Shown: one piece after another, positions 16,422 through 25,219 of the stretch | Layout of the letters: each line of letters starts with the position of its first letter | Numbering within the stretch: the first letter of the stretch is position 1 | Assembly: GCA_029552945.1 (NCBI GenBank) | Contig: JAKPDD010000029.1 | Coordinates: 1 to 58,435, forward strand | Direction of reading: 5' to 3' | Length of the DNA: 58,435 bases | From: Spirochaetota bacterium | Lineage (GTDB): Bacteria > Spirochaetota > GWB1-36-13 > JAKPDD01 | Notes under the pieces: generated by a model | Told to the model about the DNA's origin: nothing | The model's database searches: none | What the model saw: the letters and a program-made list of their open reading frames with translations, nothing else | Made by a program: the position numbers and the translations under genes

Positions 16422-17841
16422 CAATAATATCCATTCTTATTACGCTATTTTGAAGCCCATCATAACTTCTTCCACCAAAAATGTATATACTATTATTATA
16501 AACAATAGTTCCAAAATTGGCAATACTTTTTGGAATTTTTCTTAATTGTTTAATAGTTTTTGTTATAATGTTGTACATAACAACTGAATCTGAGAAATTT
16601 GTTGCACTAATGTCAGTGAACCCACCTATAATTATTATTTTGTCTTTAAAGTTTATTGCTGAAAAACCAAAAGCAGAATTAGGCAAACTATCATATAAAG
16701 ACCATCTATTGTAAGGGGGCAAAAAAATTTCAACTATATTTATATTATTACTTCTATATTTACCACCTATAACAATAATTCCATTATTAAAACTTATTGC
16801 TGCATGAGAGTCTCTTGGGGTATTAAGAGATGGGGCCTCTTTCCATATATCATTATTTGGTTCAAGATACAGTACTGAAAACGGGTTTTTTGTTATTCCA
16901 CCTATTATAAAAATCCTGTTGTTGTTGACTGTAAGTCCATATTGATATCTTGGTTCTGGAAGTGAGGGACCTTTTAACCATATGTCTTTCCCAGGTATAT
17001 ATATGTCAACCTCTTTTATAGGACCTGTTTCATTTATTCCACCTATTACATATATTTTGTTATAAAAGCATATAGCATTAAAACCAGCCCTTTTTCTTGG
17101 CATAGGGGTTTTATATTCCCATTTTCTAGTTAATATATCATATTCAAGTACATTTTCAGTATATCCATTTTCAGTATATCCACCAAATATATAAACTTTA
17201 TTTTCATATAATGTTATTCCAAAAGCATTTACCGCATATGGTATTTTTGATATTATCTCCCATTTATCTTTGAAATAGTCCTCAGACATATCAATTATTA
17301 TTTCTTTATCTGATAATTTTTTGCTTTTTTCAGCATCATCTTTTTTATTTTTTTTTGAATTTTCTCTAACAGCTATTATATCTTTAAAATCTTTATCAAG
17401 ATTATTTATTTCTTTTTCATCTTTCTTATCGATGTTTTTACTCAGAGAATCATTATTTTTTTCTCTATCAGTATCTATTTTTTTACTTATATCTTTATCA
17501 TTTTTTTCTGTGTTTTCGTATTTTTTTGTTGTTTCTTCGTCTTTTTTCCCCACATTTTTATTTTCTTTGTTTTTCTCCCCATCTTTAGCACTTTGCTCGT
17601 CTAATGAGTAATCTTTTTCTTGATTTTTTAATAACTGATTATCATTTTCTTTATTTTCATTATTTCTTTTAAAACTTTCGTTTTTATTATCTTCTTTGAC
17701 ATTTTTTATATTATTTTCTTGAACAGATTCTAATATTATTTTATTATCAGGTTTTATGCTTTTTTCCGAACAGAATTGAATTGTCATAGAAAATAAAATT
17801 ATAGCCAATATAAAAATTAAACATGATTTTATCTTTTTCAT
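16399..17841 (-). CDS. Kelch-repeat exported protein with low-complexity linker
   Basis: 480 residues. Hydrophobic signal then FSMTIQFCS, a possible lipobox of the loose spirochaete type. Residues about 30-190 are a low-complexity Lys/Glu/Asp/Asn linker. From about 195 there are six kelch-type blades with IYVIGG/VYIFGGY motifs and tryptophans (KWEYKTPMPRKRAGF, DIWLKGPSLPEPRYQYGL and similar), predicting a beta-propeller. Likely anchored on the membrane, with the propeller held away by the linker. Partner unknown. One blade contains a duplicated GYTEN. Two other kelch proteins occur near 45-47 kb. Confidence 0.8.
   Translation of the reverse strand: MKKIKSCLIFILAIILFSMTIQFCSEKSIKPDNKIILESVQENNIKNVKEDNKNESFKRNNENKENDNQLLKNQEKDYSLDEQSAKDGEKNKENKNVGKKDEETTKKYENTEKNDKDISKKIDTDREKNNDSLSKNIDKKDEKEINNLDKDFKDIIAVRENSKKNKKDDAEKSKKLSDKEIIIDMSEDYFKDKWEIISKIPYAVNAFGITLYENKVYIFGGYTENGYTENVLEYDILTRKWEYKTPMPRKRAGFNAICFYNKIYVIGGINETGPIKEVDIYIPGKDIWLKGPSLPEPRYQYGLTVNNNRIFIIGGITKNPFSVLYLEPNNDIWKEAPSLNTPRDSHAAISFNNGIIVIGGKYRSNNINIVEIFLPPYNRWSLYDSLPNSAFGFSAINFKDKIIIIGGFTDISATNFSDSVVMYNIITKTIKQLRKIPKSIANFGTIVYNNSIYIFGGRSYDGLQNSVIRMDIIDGNIDNK
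17151..17180 (-). repeat. 15-bp in-frame tandem duplication in the kelch gene
   Basis: The 15-base unit CATTTTCAGTATATC is present twice without a gap (17151-17165 and 17166-17180), identical. It encodes GYTENGYTEN, a five-residue duplication in a blade loop. Confidence 0.9.
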
Positions 17842-17975
17842 AGTTATTAATTTTCGATTTTAAATCGTTTATTCTTTATTTTTTATTCTTTATTTGTGTT
17901 TTAATAATTTTTTTATATAGTATACTTTAAAAGTAGTATATTTAAATATAATATTTTATTTTTTTAGGAGAGTTT

Positions 17976-18701
17976 ATGCTTGAAATAATTGATCTTTCTG
18001 TAAGTATTGACAATAAAATACTTCTTGAGAATATAAACATAAAAATACCTCAGGGTGAAAACCATATACTGTTTGGACCAAATGGTTCTGGTAAAACATC
18101 ATTATTGATGTCAATTATAGGTTTTCCACAATATAAAGTTATTTCTGGGAAAATAATATTTAATGGAAATGATATAACAAATCTATCTATAGATGAAAGA
18201 GCAAGGCTAGGTATTGGCATAGTTTATCAAAATCCACCGGGAATTAAGGGCCTTATGCTTAATAATTTTGTAAATAAACTTGAAGAAAAGTATGGTACTA
18301 AACTATATTCTTATGTCGATAAACTTAAAATGAACGAACTTATAGACCGTGAATTGAATATAAATTTTTCAGGTGGTGAAAAGAAAAAGTCTGAAATACT
18401 CCAGATTTTGACTCAAAATCCAGATTTTATAATGCTCGATGAACCAGAAGCTGGTGTTGATGTTGAAAATATTAATCTTATTGGTAATATACTAAAGGAA
18501 TTTTTAGATAGGAAAAAAATAAAAAATAGAAAAAAATCAAGTTTTATAATTACACACACAGGTTATATACTTGATTATCTTAGTGCTGATAAAGGATATA
18601 TACTTATTAATGGAAAAATAGTTTGTGAGGGTAATCCTTACAGAATTTTTGAACTTATAAAAGAAAAAGGTTTTAAGGAGTGTCAATTATGCAAATTATA
18701 A
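17976..18701 (+). CDS. sufC: Fe-S cluster assembly ATPase SufC
   Basis: 241 residues, an ABC-type ATPase of the SUF scaffold. Walker A GPNGSGKTSLL, Q-loop VYQNPPGIKG, signature FSGGEKKKSEILQIL, Walker B FIMLDEPEAGVDVENI with the SufC-type EAG(L/V)D, and the H-switch ITHTGYILDYL. Works with SufB/SufD to build Fe-S clusters in the cytoplasm. ATG follows TAGGAGAG. Overlaps sufB by 13 bp. Confidence 0.95.
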   Translation: MLEIIDLSVSIDNKILLENINIKIPQGENHILFGPNGSGKTSLLMSIIGFPQYKVISGKIIFNGNDITNLSIDERARLGIGIVYQNPPGIKGLMLNNFVNKLEEKYGTKLYSYVDKLKMNELIDRELNINFSGGEKKKSEILQILTQNPDFIMLDEPEAGVDVENINLIGNILKEFLDRKKIKNRKKSSFIITHTGYILDYLSADKGYILINGKIVCEGNPYRIFELIKEKGFKECQLCKL

Positions 18702-19798
18702 AAAATGAAATTAAAGAAGCTGGGATTGATATAGACAGTAATAAAACAACATATTTTTTAACTGATAGTCTTGAAACTTTTAAAAATGAAACCTCATCTT
18801 TTATTTTTATTCCTTTTAAGGAGGCTATAAAAAAATATCCTGATATTATTGAAAAATATACCTGGAAACTTGTTGATAAAGATAAAGATGATATTACAAA
18901 AAAAGTTTATGAAGAGACACAGGGAGGATATTTTATATGGTTAAAAGAGGGGCATAAAGAGTTTTTACCTTTACAAGCTTGTTTTTATATTAAGTCTTCT
19001 TTATATGAACAGAAGGTTCATAATCTTATTATACTTGAGGATAATGCTGAACTTCATATAATAAATGGCTGTTTATCATCTTCATCTTCATCTGACTCAA
19101 CACACTATGGTATAACTGAAATTTATGTTGGAAAAAACTCATTTTTATCATACACAATGGTTCACAACTGGAACGAGACAACAGAAGTAAGGCCAAGGAC
19201 AGGAGTAAAGGTTAATGATGGTGGTAAGTATGTGTCAAACTATATAGCTTTTAAAGATACAAAAATTGTTCAAAGTTATCCTACTGTATATCTTAATAAA
19301 AACTCATTTGCATCTCTTAATTCTATTATATATGCGAAGTCTGGTTCAGTTTATGATCTTGGTGGTCGTGCAATATTACTTGGTGAGAATGCAAGAGCTG
19401 ATATAAATAGCCGTAGTGTATGCGATGGTGGTACTGTAATAGCAAGAGCTGATATAAGTGCTGAGGCAGATAATACTTTTGGACATATCGAATGTAGTTC
19501 AATTATGCTTGGACATATCGAATGTAGTTCAATTATGCTAGATGATAAAGGAAAAGTGCACACAATACCAGAGTTAAGGACAAATAAGAAAAATGTTACA
19601 CTTTCACATGAGGCAATGATAGGTAAAATAGCAGAGAGTGAAATATATTATCTTATGTCAAGGGGATTTACTGAAAGTGAGGCAATATCATTAATAGTAA
19701 AAGGTTTTCTTAATATTAAGATAGAGGGATTACCTGATGTTATAAATAAAAATATAGAGGAGATTTTAACTCTTCTTGAGTCAAAAAATGCACTTTAA
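18689..19798 (+). CDS. sufB: SufB/SufD-family Fe-S scaffold protein
   Basis: 369 residues. The beta-helix core of SufB/SufD is clear: HNWNETTEVRPRTGVKV, SYPTVYLN, ARADINSRSVCDGGTVIARA, GHIECSSIML, IPELRTNKKNVTLSHEAMIGK and the C-terminal IYYLMSRGFTESEAISLIVKGF. It is shorter than typical SufB and is the only scaffold gene here, directly after sufC, like the minimal SUF systems of archaea and some deep-branching bacteria. I choose ATG 18689 with AAGGAG eight bases upstream. A 30-bp tandem duplication doubles the GHIECSSIML segment, which normally occurs once. Confidence 0.9.
   Translation: MQIIKNEIKEAGIDIDSNKTTYFLTDSLETFKNETSSFIFIPFKEAIKKYPDIIEKYTWKLVDKDKDDITKKVYEETQGGYFIWLKEGHKEFLPLQACFYIKSSLYEQKVHNLIILEDNAELHIINGCLSSSSSSDSTHYGITEIYVGKNSFLSYTMVHNWNETTEVRPRTGVKVNDGGKYVSNYIAFKDTKIVQSYPTVYLNKNSFASLNSIIYAKSGSVYDLGGRAILLGENARADINSRSVCDGGTVIARADISAEADNTFGHIECSSIMLGHIECSSIMLDDKGKVHTIPELRTNKKNVTLSHEAMIGKIAESEIYYLMSRGFTESEAISLIVKGFLNIKIEGLPDVINKNIEEILTLLESKNAL
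19481..19540 (+). repeat. 30-bp in-frame tandem duplication in sufB
   Basis: Two adjacent 30-base units (19481-19510, 19511-19540) identical except the last base (t versus a). They encode the ten residues GHIECSSIML twice within the conserved SufB core. Confidence 0.95.
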
Positions 19799-19885
19799 TT
19801 TATAATTTGAATTATAGTTAATTATAGATTAATTTATTATTATAAAATTTTCGATAATTTTTCTAATAATAATCAGGGTATAAGT

Positions 19886-21013
19886 ATGAAAAAGGTGGCT
19901 ATTATTTTTTATTTGGGTTTATTATTAGTTTGTGTTAAAATATTTTCAATAACTCCTCAAGAACTAAGTCAGCAATTCAGTAGGTCGGGTAGTAAGGTAA
20001 AAATAAGTTTTGAAAGTATATTAATATTTATTTTTCTTGTCATAATAACATTTTTTATTGTGAAATTATTATACATGATTAAAAGGATGAGGATATATAA
20101 AAAAGATAAAGAAGTATTCCTTAAGATGGCTGAAGAGAGAAACATGACATATCATCAGATAAAGATACTGGAAACACTCTCAAAAAAATATAATGTTTTT
20201 CTTACTAATATTCTGACAAATAAAAAAATTTTCAATGAACTTGTAGTTAAAGAAAAAAAATATTTAGCTTCAAAATATACACCAAAGAGTAAAATTTATC
20301 TTGACTTTTACTCTAATATAGAATATGTTAATTCAGTTTTTTATAAAAGAAAACCAGCACCAGGTGAAATCATTCATTCATCCAGAGATATTCATATAGG
20401 TACAAAAATGATAATCTATAGTAGAGGAAAGAATCCAAATCCTGCAAGAGGTATTATAGTATATATGGATAATAATCTTTTTATACTTCAGGTTGAAAAA
20501 TCTAGGACTGAACTTGAGCCTCTTATTAGTAAAGGTGAAGTATTTATTTTCTTTACTCATCAGAATGATGCAAGTTATGAGTTTGGTACATCAATAATTG
20601 ATACAAAAGAGGTTATATCAAAGGAAAGTGTAAAAACAAATATTTATCTTGCACACAGTGATAATTTAGTAAGGAAACAGAGAAGAAAATATATAAGGGT
20701 AAGGACAAATATATCTGGAGTAATAACAGAAGAGATCTTTGAGGATACAAAAGTTCCTACATCTATAAATGTAAATATAATAGATATAAGTGAAGGTGGA
20801 GCATGTATAACAAGTAGTGAACCTATAAAAAAGGATACTATAATCACAATATCTTTTTATCTTGAAAAAATGATCAATATAACTGCTAAAATTTTATCAT
20901 TAAGACCAAATGAAAATAAATATATTATTCACTTAGAGTTTGTTAATATCGATGAAAATAGTAAGTATATAATAAGAAAATTTGTAAATGAGAATACAAG
21001 TAGAAGAGTCTAG
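19886..21013 (+). CDS. Membrane-anchored PilZ-domain c-di-GMP receptor
   Basis: 375 residues: signal-like segment about 4-22, a transmembrane helix about 44-67, a helical region, then a PilZN-like domain and a C-terminal PilZ domain about 265-370. The c-di-GMP motifs are present: RRKYIRVR (RxxxR) and DISEGGA (D/NxSxxG) about 30 residues later. The layout resembles spirochaetal PilZ proteins that tune motility; this is inferred. A cognate HD-GYP protein lies near 48 kb. ATG at 19886 follows CAGGGTAT. No partner in the operon. Confidence 0.85.
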   Translation: MKKVAIIFYLGLLLVCVKIFSITPQELSQQFSRSGSKVKISFESILIFIFLVIITFFIVKLLYMIKRMRIYKKDKEVFLKMAEERNMTYHQIKILETLSKKYNVFLTNILTNKKIFNELVVKEKKYLASKYTPKSKIYLDFYSNIEYVNSVFYKRKPAPGEIIHSSRDIHIGTKMIIYSRGKNPNPARGIIVYMDNNLFILQVEKSRTELEPLISKGEVFIFFTHQNDASYEFGTSIIDTKEVISKESVKTNIYLAHSDNLVRKQRRKYIRVRTNISGVITEEIFEDTKVPTSINVNIIDISEGGACITSSEPIKKDTIITISFYLEKMINITAKILSLRPNENKYIIHLEFVNIDENSKYIIRKFVNENTSRRV

Positions 21014-21247
21014 GGAAAAATTTATTTTTTAAATTAATATTTTTAAAATATTTTTAGAATTTATCTTAGTAAAACATCATTTTTACCTTTTATTTACTGA
21101 TCATAAGTTTATTTAATTTTTTTTTAAAAAATTTTATACATTCTAAATTTTTTAATTAAATTTTATTTCTATAAAATAAACCACAAGAAAGTGGGGTGAG
21201 ATTTTTAGTAGTTTATAAATATTATTAACATAAGAAAGGGGTTGCCT

Positions 21248-21664
21248 ATGAAAAAACTTGGTACTCACCTAATAGCCGAATTCTATGGCTGTGATGCTCG
21301 AAAAATTAGTAAAGTATCATACGTAAAAGAAGCCATGGAGGAGGCGGCCCTAAAGGCAAATGCTACGATTGTTCAATCTACATTTCATCAATTTAATCCT
21401 TATGGAGTAAGCGGTGTAGTAATAATCGCTGAATCTCACTTATCTATTCATAGCTGGCCTGAGTATGGATATGCTTCAATAGATGTTTATACATGTGGAG
21501 ACCATGTTGATCCATGGATTACTCTTCGTCATCTTGAAAAGAGTTTTGGAGCTTCAGATATTGAAGTGATGGAACTTCCAAGAGGAAGAGAATCTAAAAT
21601 TAAAATAAAAAATATTGAAAATTATAATGAATATTCGTTAAATCAAAAAGTTTTAGAAGGGTAA
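21248..21664 (+). CDS. speD: S-adenosylmethionine decarboxylase proenzyme (prokaryotic type)
   Basis: 138 residues. Self-cleaving pyruvoyl enzyme that makes decarboxylated AdoMet, the aminopropyl donor. Cleavage site E62-S63 in [18 protein letters not shown]; the processing and catalytic residues H68 and C83 (YTCGDH) are at the same positions as in the Thermotoga enzyme. I use ATG 21248, behind AAGAAAGGGG, instead of the TTG two codons earlier. First gene of a spermidine cluster. Upstream 234 bases are A+T-rich, with a small CCAC/GTGG hairpin at 21181-21194. Confidence 0.96.
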   Translation: MKKLGTHLIAEFYGCDARKISKVSYVKEAMEEAALKANATIVQSTFHQFNPYGVSGVVIIAESHLSIHSWPEYGYASIDVYTCGDHVDPWITLRHLEKSFGASDIEVMELPRGRESKIKIKNIENYNEYSLNQKVLEG

Positions 21665-21668
21665 AAAT

Positions 21669-22139
21669 ATGATGGTTAAAACTCCAACAAAGTTTTTTTT
21701 GGTGGCAGGTAAGTCAGAAGGTAGTATGCCTTTAAATGCTTTTGATGGTGCCCTACTTGATGCTGGTGTAGGCGATACCAATCTTGTTAAGATGTCAAGT
21801 ATATTGCCTCCTAATTGTGAATATATTGAGGGTAAGATAAAACTTCCTCCTGGTTCTTTAGTACCTATAGCATATGCAAGTATTGTTGATCATATACCTG
21901 GTGAAAAAATTGCTGCTGCTGTTGCTGTTGCTATACCGGAGGATCCGAATGAAGCTGGATTAATAATGGAATACTCAGCAAGAGGTCATAAAGAAGATAT
22001 TGAAAGAATAGTTAGAAGTATGGCAGAGGAGGGTTTTAAAAAGAGAGGTAGAAAACTAAAAGAAATAAAAAGTATTTCTGTTGAACATACTGTGGAAAGG
22101 ACTGGTGCTGTATTTGCTGCTGTTGTTCTCTGGTATTAG
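21669..22139 (+). CDS. pdaD: Pyruvoyl-dependent arginine decarboxylase
   Basis: 156 residues. Converts arginine to agmatine. Autocleavage occurs between the two serines of [12 protein letters not shown] (about S43-S44), giving the pyruvoyl group; [12 protein letters not shown] and the C-terminal [20 protein letters not shown] are family hallmarks. Follows speD after four bases with AGAAGGG before ATG. Replaces the PLP-dependent SpeA of other bacteria. An 8-bp hairpin follows its stop. Confidence 0.96.
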   Translation: MMVKTPTKFFLVAGKSEGSMPLNAFDGALLDAGVGDTNLVKMSSILPPNCEYIEGKIKLPPGSLVPIAYASIVDHIPGEKIAAAVAVAIPEDPNEAGLIMEYSARGHKEDIERIVRSMAEEGFKKRGRKLKEIKSISVEHTVERTGAVFAAVVLWY

Positions 22140-22152
22140 AAAATCTATATTT

Positions 22153-22171
22153 AACCCACTTCTAGTGGGTT
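22153..22171 (+). promoter_or_regulatory. Intra-operon hairpin between pdaD and speE
   Basis: AACCCACT (22153-22160) pairs perfectly with AGTGGGTT (22164-22171), 3-base loop. The next bases lack a strong T-run, so it may be a weak terminator, an mRNA stabiliser or a processing site. Confidence 0.45.
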
Positions 22172-22219
22172 ATCTTGCTTTGATCAAAAATTAAATATTA
22201 TTATTTTAAGGAGATTAAA

Positions 22220-23047
22220 TTGGAAAAATGGTTTTTTGAATTACAAGAACCTGGTGTAAAGCTTGGAATTGAGTATGAAGATAAACTTCTTGAGGTTCAA
22301 ACCAAATATCAAAAACTTGAAATATATAAAACTAAAAGACTTGGCAATCTTATGGTGCTTGATGGCTGTGTTATGACAACTGATGAAGATGAATTTTTTT
22401 ATCATGAGATGATTTCTCACCCATCATTATATACTCATCCAAATCCTGAGAAAGTTCTTATAATTGGTGGTGGAGATGGTGGTACATTAAGAGAAGTTTT
22501 AAAGCATCCTGTTGTAAAAGAGGCTCATTTATGTGAAATAGATGGTGAAGTTATTGAGGCTGCTAAAAAATATTTCCCAAATCTCTCTATATCTTTTAAA
22601 GATCCAAGGACTTCTATTTTTGTTGAAGATGGTTTTGCATTCCTTGATAGACAAAAAGAGTATTATGACGTAATTTTAGTTGATTCTACTGACCCTGTAG
22701 GTGAGGCTGCAAAATTATACGAGGAAAGTTTTTTTAAAAAAATATATAATTCACTTAAGAGTGATGGTATTTTTACCATACAGGCTGAGAACTATTTTTA
22801 TGAACTATCTGTTATGAAGTCTCTTTATAATAATGTTAAGTCTATTTTTAATAAAGCATATTTTTATTTTTCTCCAGTTATAACTTATCCTTCAGGTAAC
22901 TGGTCTTTTTTAATGGGAACTAAAAAATATCACCCTATTAAAGATTCTGATTTTAATAAATATCAAATTAAGACTAAATACTATAACAGAAACATACATT
23001 ATGCTTCTTTTGCTTTACCAGAAATAGTCAAGGGTATTGTAAAATGA
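22220..23047 (+). CDS. speE: Spermidine synthase
   Basis: 275 residues. Transfers an aminopropyl group from decarboxylated AdoMet to putrescine. Motifs: VLIIGGGDGGTLREVLKH (substrate site), CEIDGEVIEAAKKYFP, and DVILVDSTDPVGEAAKLYEE with the catalytic Asp; N-terminal WFFELQEPGVKLGIEYE is standard. The start is TTG at 22220, seven bases after AAGGAG. Overlaps speB by ATGA. Confidence 0.96.
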   Translation: MEKWFFELQEPGVKLGIEYEDKLLEVQTKYQKLEIYKTKRLGNLMVLDGCVMTTDEDEFFYHEMISHPSLYTHPNPEKVLIIGGGDGGTLREVLKHPVVKEAHLCEIDGEVIEAAKKYFPNLSISFKDPRTSIFVEDGFAFLDRQKEYYDVILVDSTDPVGEAAKLYEESFFKKIYNSLKSDGIFTIQAENYFYELSVMKSLYNNVKSIFNKAYFYFSPVITYPSGNWSFLMGTKKYHPIKDSDFNKYQIKTKYYNRNIHYASFALPEIVKGIVK

Positions 23048-23874
23048 GCTTTATTTCAAGTAAAAAAGACCTAAATACAAGTAAAATAATTATATTTGGA
23101 TGTCCATTTGACTCGACTTCCTCTTTTAGACCAGGTTCAAGATTTGGCCCATCTTCTATAAGAAATGTTTCTGATCTTATTGAAACATATTCACCTGTTT
23201 TAGACCTTGACCTGGAAGATGTTGATTTTTTCGATTATGGTGATCTTGAACTTATTTTTGGTAATACGCAAAAAAGTTTAAATATAATAGAAAATTTTGT
23301 AAAGGAAAATTTGGCTAAATCTAAAACTCTTATTGGTCTTGGGGGAGAACATCTTATTTCATACCCAATAATAAAGGCATACTACTCTGTTTATCCTGAT
23401 ATTAATATAATTCATCTTGATGCACATGCTGACTTGAGAGAAGACTATCTTGGAGAAAAGTTTTCACATGCTACAGTTATGAAAAGGACAATTGATCTTA
23501 TAGGTAATGGTAGAGTGCATAGTTTTGGTGTAAGGTCAGGGACAAGAGATGAGTTTAAAATTATAAATCTTTACAGTAAAGATAAGATTATAGATTTTAT
23601 AAAATCTACAGATAAACCACTTTACTTTACTCTTGATCTTGATGTTCTTGACCCATCTATTTTACCTGCAACAGGTACTCCGGAGGCAGGAGGTATATCT
23701 TTTAATGACCTGATGGATATTATTTATTCATTTAAAGGTAAAAAACTTGTTGGTGCTGATATTGTTGAACTTGCTCCTATGTATGATAATTATACCAATT
23801 CTTCTGCTGTTGCTGCAAAGATACTTAGGGAGCTTATTTTAGTTTTTGACTTTAATTTTAAGATAAATTGTTAA
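23044..23874 (+). CDS. speB: Agmatinase (arginase/ureohydrolase family)
   Basis: 276 residues. Hydrolyses agmatine to putrescine and urea. Manganese ligands are in GGEHLISYP (His), HLDAHADLREDY (Asp-His-Asp) and TLDLDVLDPSILPATGTPEAGG (Asp-Asp). Start ATG overlaps the speE stop. With pdaD upstream, agmatinase fits better than arginase: pdaD makes agmatine, speB putrescine, speD the donor and speE spermidine, a complete route in one operon. Confidence 0.93.
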   Translation: MSFISSKKDLNTSKIIIFGCPFDSTSSFRPGSRFGPSSIRNVSDLIETYSPVLDLDLEDVDFFDYGDLELIFGNTQKSLNIIENFVKENLAKSKTLIGLGGEHLISYPIIKAYYSVYPDINIIHLDAHADLREDYLGEKFSHATVMKRTIDLIGNGRVHSFGVRSGTRDEFKIINLYSKDKIIDFIKSTDKPLYFTLDLDVLDPSILPATGTPEAGGISFNDLMDIIYSFKGKKLVGADIVELAPMYDNYTNSSAVAAKILRELILVFDFNFKINC

Positions 23875-23930
23875 CAATTTTGTCTTTTAATGTTAAATTT
23901 AAAGAGTTAGATTCAACCATTTCAAATAAT

Positions 23931-24003
23931 GGTGGCGTACCCAAGCGGCTAAGGGAGCGGTCTGCAAAACCGCGATTCACCGGTTCGATTCCGGTCGCCA
24001 CCT
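23931..24003 (+). tRNA. tRNA-Cys (GCA)
   Basis: Plus-strand cloverleaf of 73 nt: acceptor GGTGGCG/CGCCACC, anticodon stem GCGGT/ACCGC with loop CTGCAAA (anticodon GCA), T-arm CCGGT-TCGATT-CCGG, discriminator U as usual for Cys. CCA is not encoded. It lies between speB and tgt. Confidence 0.95.
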
Positions 24004-24052
24004 TTTATCTTTATTTTAATCTTTTAATTCTTTTATTAAATTCGGAGGTTTA

Positions 24053-25162
24053 ATGTTAGGATATAATCTGATAAAAAAGGATAAAAAAACAAAAGCAAGA
24101 GTAGGAGAAATAATATTACCTGAAGGTAGGGTTCAAACTCCTATATTCATGCCAGTTGGTACTAATGGTACTGTAAAAGGGCTTACACCATATTACATAG
24201 AAGAGACGGGTTCAAAGATTATACTTGCTAATACTTATCATATTTTTTTAAAACCGGGAATAAATATTATAAAAAAATTTGGGGGTATAAAGAATTTTAT
24301 TAAATGGAATGGATTAATGCTGACAGACTCAGGTGGTTTTCAGGTTTTTTCTTTGCCTAATAAGAAAATAAATGATGAGGGTACTTTTTTTAAACATCCT
24401 TATACAGGTGAAGATGTTATTTTTACACCAGAACTTTCAATCGAAGTTCAGGAGATAATTGGTGCAGATATAATAATGGTTTTTGATGAGTGTTTGCCAT
24501 ATCCTGTTGACTATAAATATGCAGAATATTCTATTGAGAGGACAAGGGAATGGGCATATAGGTCTAAAAAAACACTTAAAAATAACAAACAAGCCCTTTT
24601 TGGTATTGTTCAGGGTTCTATCTATCCAGACTTAAGAAAAAAATCTGCTGAATATACTGTTGATATAGGATTTGATGGTTATGCTATTGGTGGAGTGAGT
24701 GTTGGTGAGGGGCATGAATTAATGATGAAAACTATCGAGATGACTGAGCCGTACCTTCCTGAAAATAAACCAAGGTATTTAATGGGTGTTGGTTTACCAG
24801 AGGATATACTTGGAGCAGTTGAGAGAGGTATAGATATGTTTGATTGTGTTATACCTACAAGATATGCAAGGAGTGGGACATTTTTTACAAGAATGGGTAA
24901 AATACGTATTGATAAGAAAAAATATGCAAAAGATAAGTTCCCTATTGATACTAACTGTAATTGTTATACATGTCAGAACTTTTCAAGAGCATACTTACAC
25001 CATCTTTTTAAGAGTAATGAAATATTATCAGATGTTCTTGGCACTATACATAATATCTATTTTTATAATGACCTTATGAAAAATATAAGATTTTCAATAC
25101 TAAACAATGATTTTTTAAGTTTTAAAGAAAATTTTTTAAAAAATTACAGAAATAATGATTAA
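24053..25162 (+). CDS. tgt: Queuine tRNA-ribosyltransferase
   Basis: 369 residues. Exchanges guanine 34 of GUN-anticodon tRNAs for the queuosine precursor. Seen: TDSGGFQVFSL (substrate Asp and loop), GIVQGS, AIGGVSVGEGHE, the nucleophile region MFDCVIPTRYARSGTFF, and the zinc site CNCYTCQNFSRAYLHHLF. ATG follows GGAGG. No queC/D/E/F or queA in the window. It starts 49 bases after tRNA-Cys, which is not itself a Tgt substrate. Confidence 0.96.
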   Translation: MLGYNLIKKDKKTKARVGEIILPEGRVQTPIFMPVGTNGTVKGLTPYYIEETGSKIILANTYHIFLKPGINIIKKFGGIKNFIKWNGLMLTDSGGFQVFSLPNKKINDEGTFFKHPYTGEDVIFTPELSIEVQEIIGADIIMVFDECLPYPVDYKYAEYSIERTREWAYRSKKTLKNNKQALFGIVQGSIYPDLRKKSAEYTVDIGFDGYAIGGVSVGEGHELMMKTIEMTEPYLPENKPRYLMGVGLPEDILGAVERGIDMFDCVIPTRYARSGTFFTRMGKIRIDKKKYAKDKFPIDTNCNCYTCQNFSRAYLHHLFKSNEILSDVLGTIHNIYFYNDLMKNIRFSILNNDFLSFKENFLKNYRNND

Positions 25163-25219
25163 TTTTATAGTTTAAATTAATTATAATATCTTATAACCTT
25201 AAATTAATAAGGGGGATTT

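Noticed and set aside
23868-24053. 61-codon plus-strand frame across tRNA-Cys
   Set aside because: It reads through the tRNA gene and has no ribosome site or protein-like composition.
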